Origin: Calonectria ilicicola
Taxonomy: Eukaryota > Ascomycota > Sordariomycetes > Hypocreales > Nectriaceae
NCBI GenBank assembly: GCA_020809705.1
Contig: CP085825.1
Location: 6,758,001-6,822,000 of the forward strand
Reading direction: 5' to 3'
DNA length: 64,000 nt
A program made the translations under genes and the position numbers. Each line of letters opens with the position of its first letter. The stretch's first letter is position 1. Shown in pieces: positions 61,125 through 64,000 of this stretch. The notes under the pieces are model-generated. The model worked only from the letters and a program-made list of their open reading frames with translations. It was not told where the DNA came from and did no database searches.

Positions 61125-64000
61125 ATGGCAGACATAGCTGAAACTCTGATGCCAGAGGGGCCGACCGTTGCCGCGTCCGCCAACCAGAATCTAGAATCCT
61201 TCCAGAAGTGTCTCTTTCGGGCGGCATTAGTCCACCCCCGGGAGCTTTCAAGGGTAAAGGACCAAGTCGCGAGATTCTCAACCTGGGCTATGGGTATCGG
61301 TGTCTTTGCTCCCGCGCGAGCATCTATGGATCATCGTCTACGGTACGCACCAGAAGTTCGGAACGTCGTCACCGGCCTGCTGGAGTCTCTGAATTATCGT
61401 ATTGAAACTTGTAGGTATCTACGCTTTCGTGGAACCTCCGTAGGTTCATTTTATCTCAACCAACCCCAACTCTCTAGCGATAACCCAGCAAAACTAAGAA
61501 CATGCAGGCTCAGATGCCCTTGACATTCTGGGCAAGTCCCAGGCACCTGGTACCGGAACTGTCGCCAATGAAATTATAGAACAGCCCCTTGGAGACATGG
61601 CGGCTGAGATTAGTCGTCTTAACAAGATTTCCAACACAATCCGCAGAGCTAGCAAAGAGACCCAGCTCCTCCAGGCGAACGACTTTCAGATCAAAGATGA
61701 CGATGGAAACGACGTGGAGTCACTCCTGCTTGGTCATTTCGAGAGTTATGTTGGTAATCGATTCCCTAATATCAGCACTAGTCTTCAGCAGAGACTTTCT
61801 CGTGCAATGCTGCTAAGACGGAAACGGATTCTACATAGGAGACATCGTCAGGGGAACGCCTCTATCCGACCGCAGGTAGTCGTGCAAAAGGCTACCCTCA
61901 CAATGCCATCTGCTCCAGCACCAGCGCCACTCTCGGTGCAGAGCAAATCTAAACAGAACACCCAGGTTGCTACTGACCTGGGGGCGAGCACAATTACACC
62001 TTCCCAGATCAAAAGTGCAACGACTTTATCCTTAGACAAGTACAGGGTGGCTTTAAGCCCGTCTGTTGTTTCCTCTAGCAGGACTGTCGCCTTGGGTAAC
62101 CATGAGACCCTCGTTTTCCCACCCGCCCCTGGTTTCTCCGCCAAAAGGAAATACGAGCAGCTAAAAAAACGGCGAGAGGCGGAATGGCATAATGCGGTTA
62201 AACTCCAGGAGGCAACGGCGGACACTTTGTTAAGGCTCGATGAGTTGTTCAAGTTAGACCTCCAGGTAATAGGAGAGATCACCTGTCCTTATTACCTTTA
62301 CGCTCTCCCTGCCCAAGAGGTATTTGATGAACGGAAATGGCAGTGAGTATTCATATGGCTCTCAACAAGCAAATCGCCATCCTCTGTTATTTACGTTAAA
62401 TTTTGGAAGATTGCTAACCGATTTTGTAGAAATCATGTCAAAGCTGACCTTGATCCGTATGTGTGCCTTTTTGAGGACTGCGATGAGCCAGACATACTAT
62501 ACCATCACAGCGATGAATGGCTAAAGCATATGCACCAGCACGGAAGGCAGTGGCGCTGTTCCTCCCACCGCAAGTTAAGTCCCTTTCCAACTTGCGAAGA
62601 GTACATGGAACACATGCGGAAAGATCATAAGAACAAACTAGGCGATGTGGAGCTGCGCGCCCTGGCAAACAGGAGTGCTCGCAAAACAGTGAAGCTATTT
62701 CCGTCGTGCCCGCTATGCGGTATTGACGCGGCCGAGGGTGATACCCGACTGGAAGATCACATCATCGGACACTTGAGGTCCGTGGCCCTCAAGTCCCTGC
62801 CAAGTTACCAAGATGAGATATTAAACGACGCTGGAAGTGGAACTGATAGCGCCGATGGTTCAAGGCCGCATAGCAGGAGCACACTTAGGGATCTTGAAGC
62901 TGATGAGGACATGCTTGACATTAGAGCAGAAAGTTTCTGGGATAATTGGAGACCTCAGCTAATTGAGAATGACGCTACAAAATTTCTAGGAGATGCTCAT
63001 CTTGAAGCAGACGCGAGTCACGAAAATGCCTTGGTGGCCAGCTGGAAGGTTTGGGACTATTGAGGACGATCCCATCATTCAAACGATTCTACAGCTGAAG
63101 AAGGAGGGTTCAGAGAAAGGCAAAACTGTAATGACAGCTGAACCAAATACATCGCCCACATCATCCGTACCCGCCACGCAGAGCAACCTCCAAGAGGTCC
63201 TTCCTGTCGAGCAGCAGCCGGGCCCAGAACCTTTCCACGCCTTCTTGCGCGCCTTCTTGCGCGCCTTCTACCCCTTCCACACTGAAAAAGTAGAATCCGA
63301 CTCAAGCGTGACAGTGCCGCTAAAAGAGGGGGATATCATCCTAGTGCACTCGATCCACGCCAACGGATGGGTCGATGGCACGCTGCTCACCTCGGGCGCT
63401 CGCGGATGACTCCCTAGTAACTACTGCGAACCCTACGAGCCTGCCGATATCTGCAACCTTCTAAAGACCTTGCTAGAGTTTTGGGACCTCATGCGAACCA
63501 CTGCCAATAATGAGAAGGAGATCTTTGGCAACCCGACATTCATGCGTAATATAATTGCAGGAGTACGATTACTACTGGTAAGTTATCCCGGTGCTTGGCA
63601 CCCGCCGTCTTGCTAAACTTCTAATCTAAGGGTTGTGTATAGGAGCGGACAAACTGCTTGAATAGGGAGAGTCCTTTCATTCTGAGAAACGATGCTCTAC
63701 GCAGGCGCCGCAAGTCTTTGCTCTCTACCCTCTCGTCGCTAGTCAAGGCGGTCAAGCGATTACAAGAAGCCGTAGCGATCCCCTCACTCGACGACAATAT
63801 CGATGAAACTGTTGGTGAGGTGATCTTAACAGCTTTTAAAGTTGTAGTGAAGGGAGTCTACTTTATGGACGTTCTCGAAGAGGACCGACAGGCGCGAGTA
63901 CCAACGTCTGTCACTATCTTGTCCACGATTCTCGAAGAGGACCAACAGGCATGAGTGCCATCGTCTCTTACTGTCATGTCCACGATTCTCAAAGAGTCCT
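61125..64000 (+). pseudogene. Decayed zinc-finger plus SH3 protein gene (runs off the window)
   Basis: Exons 61125-61410, 61508-62342, 62430-63577 and 63643 onward. The N-terminus has the fungal helical signature (QVARFSTWAMGIGVFA, then SMDHRLRYAPEVRNVV). The third exon holds C2H2-like fingers: CLFEDCDEP...WLKHMHQH, WRCSSH...MEHMRKDH and CPLCG...LEDHIIGH. An SH3 domain follows (RAFYPF, PLKEGDIILV, NGWVDGTL). Three lesions break it: a 1-nt shift at 63,058-63,063 (WDY to DDPIIQ), TGA at 63,407-63,409 where SH3 domains have a Trp (ARG-stop-LPSNYCEPY), and TGA at 63,952-63,954 in a repeat whose first copy has CGA. The exons on both sides still match the family, so decay is recent. Confidence 0.75.
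63871..64000 (+). repeat. 57-bp in-frame tandem repeat
   Basis: Units start at 63871, 63928 and 63985 with a 57-bp (19-codon) period. The coded unit is about ILEEDQQARVPTSVTILST. The array continues beyond the window end. Confidence 0.85.

Overview
This window comes from a filamentous ascomycete (Pezizomycotina). The signs are genes split by short introns (about 45-110 nt) with GTAAGT/GTGAGT-type donors and CTAAC-like branch sites, HET-domain genes, fungal Zn2Cys6 and NmrA-like families, and a 20-kb block in which C and G are almost absent, as expected from repeat-induced point mutation (RIP). No species call is possible from the sequence alone.

Layout. 0.2-6.5 kb: an Rtt106-like histone-chaperone paralogue (+), an NmrA-like NAD(P)-binding protein (-) and a 995-residue HET-domain protein (-). 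7.1 kb: tRNA-Asp(GTC). 9.1-13.5 kb: a tannase/feruloyl-esterase-family enzyme (+) tail to tail with an MFS sugar-type transporter (-). 15.9-43.5 kb: one very large broken gene. I reconstruct nine exons coding for about 2,149 residues: an N-terminal HSP90-like (NO VEIN/sacsin-type) ATPase, a long middle region, a DUF3883/NOV_C-like domain and a C-terminal HET domain. It is cut by a nested retroelement insertion at 19,137-39,080 that is bounded by a perfect 5-bp target-site duplication and sits inside a codon series that resumes in frame on the far side. Two further lesions are a likely 1-nt loss in a T run and a CAA-to-TAA stop. The HET part stays open for 706 codons.

43.7-52.3 kb: five genes on one strand (Zn2Cys6 regulator, SDR, EthD-like alpha-beta barrel protein, zinc alcohol dehydrogenase, NmrA-like protein), looking like a small metabolic cluster of unknown substrate. 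54.4-55.2 kb: a four-helix MARVEL-like membrane protein. 56.5 kb: a tRNA-Cys(GCA)-like gene with about 53 extra nt in a non-canonical place. 57.4-64 kb: a head-to-head pair. On the minus strand is a helical-domain (DUF7580-like) protein with a C-terminal subtilisin (S8) domain. On the plus strand is a zinc-finger plus SH3 protein that has decayed and runs off the window.

Taken together, the two HET genes, the S8 fusion, the zinc-finger/SH3 gene and an NLR-like relic make this look like a fungal non-self-recognition neighbourhood under turnover. The ATPase-DUF3883-HET fusion is the best candidate for a little-described system. Exon models are manual readings of splice signals and reading phase. 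Family names come from motif recognition, not from searches.
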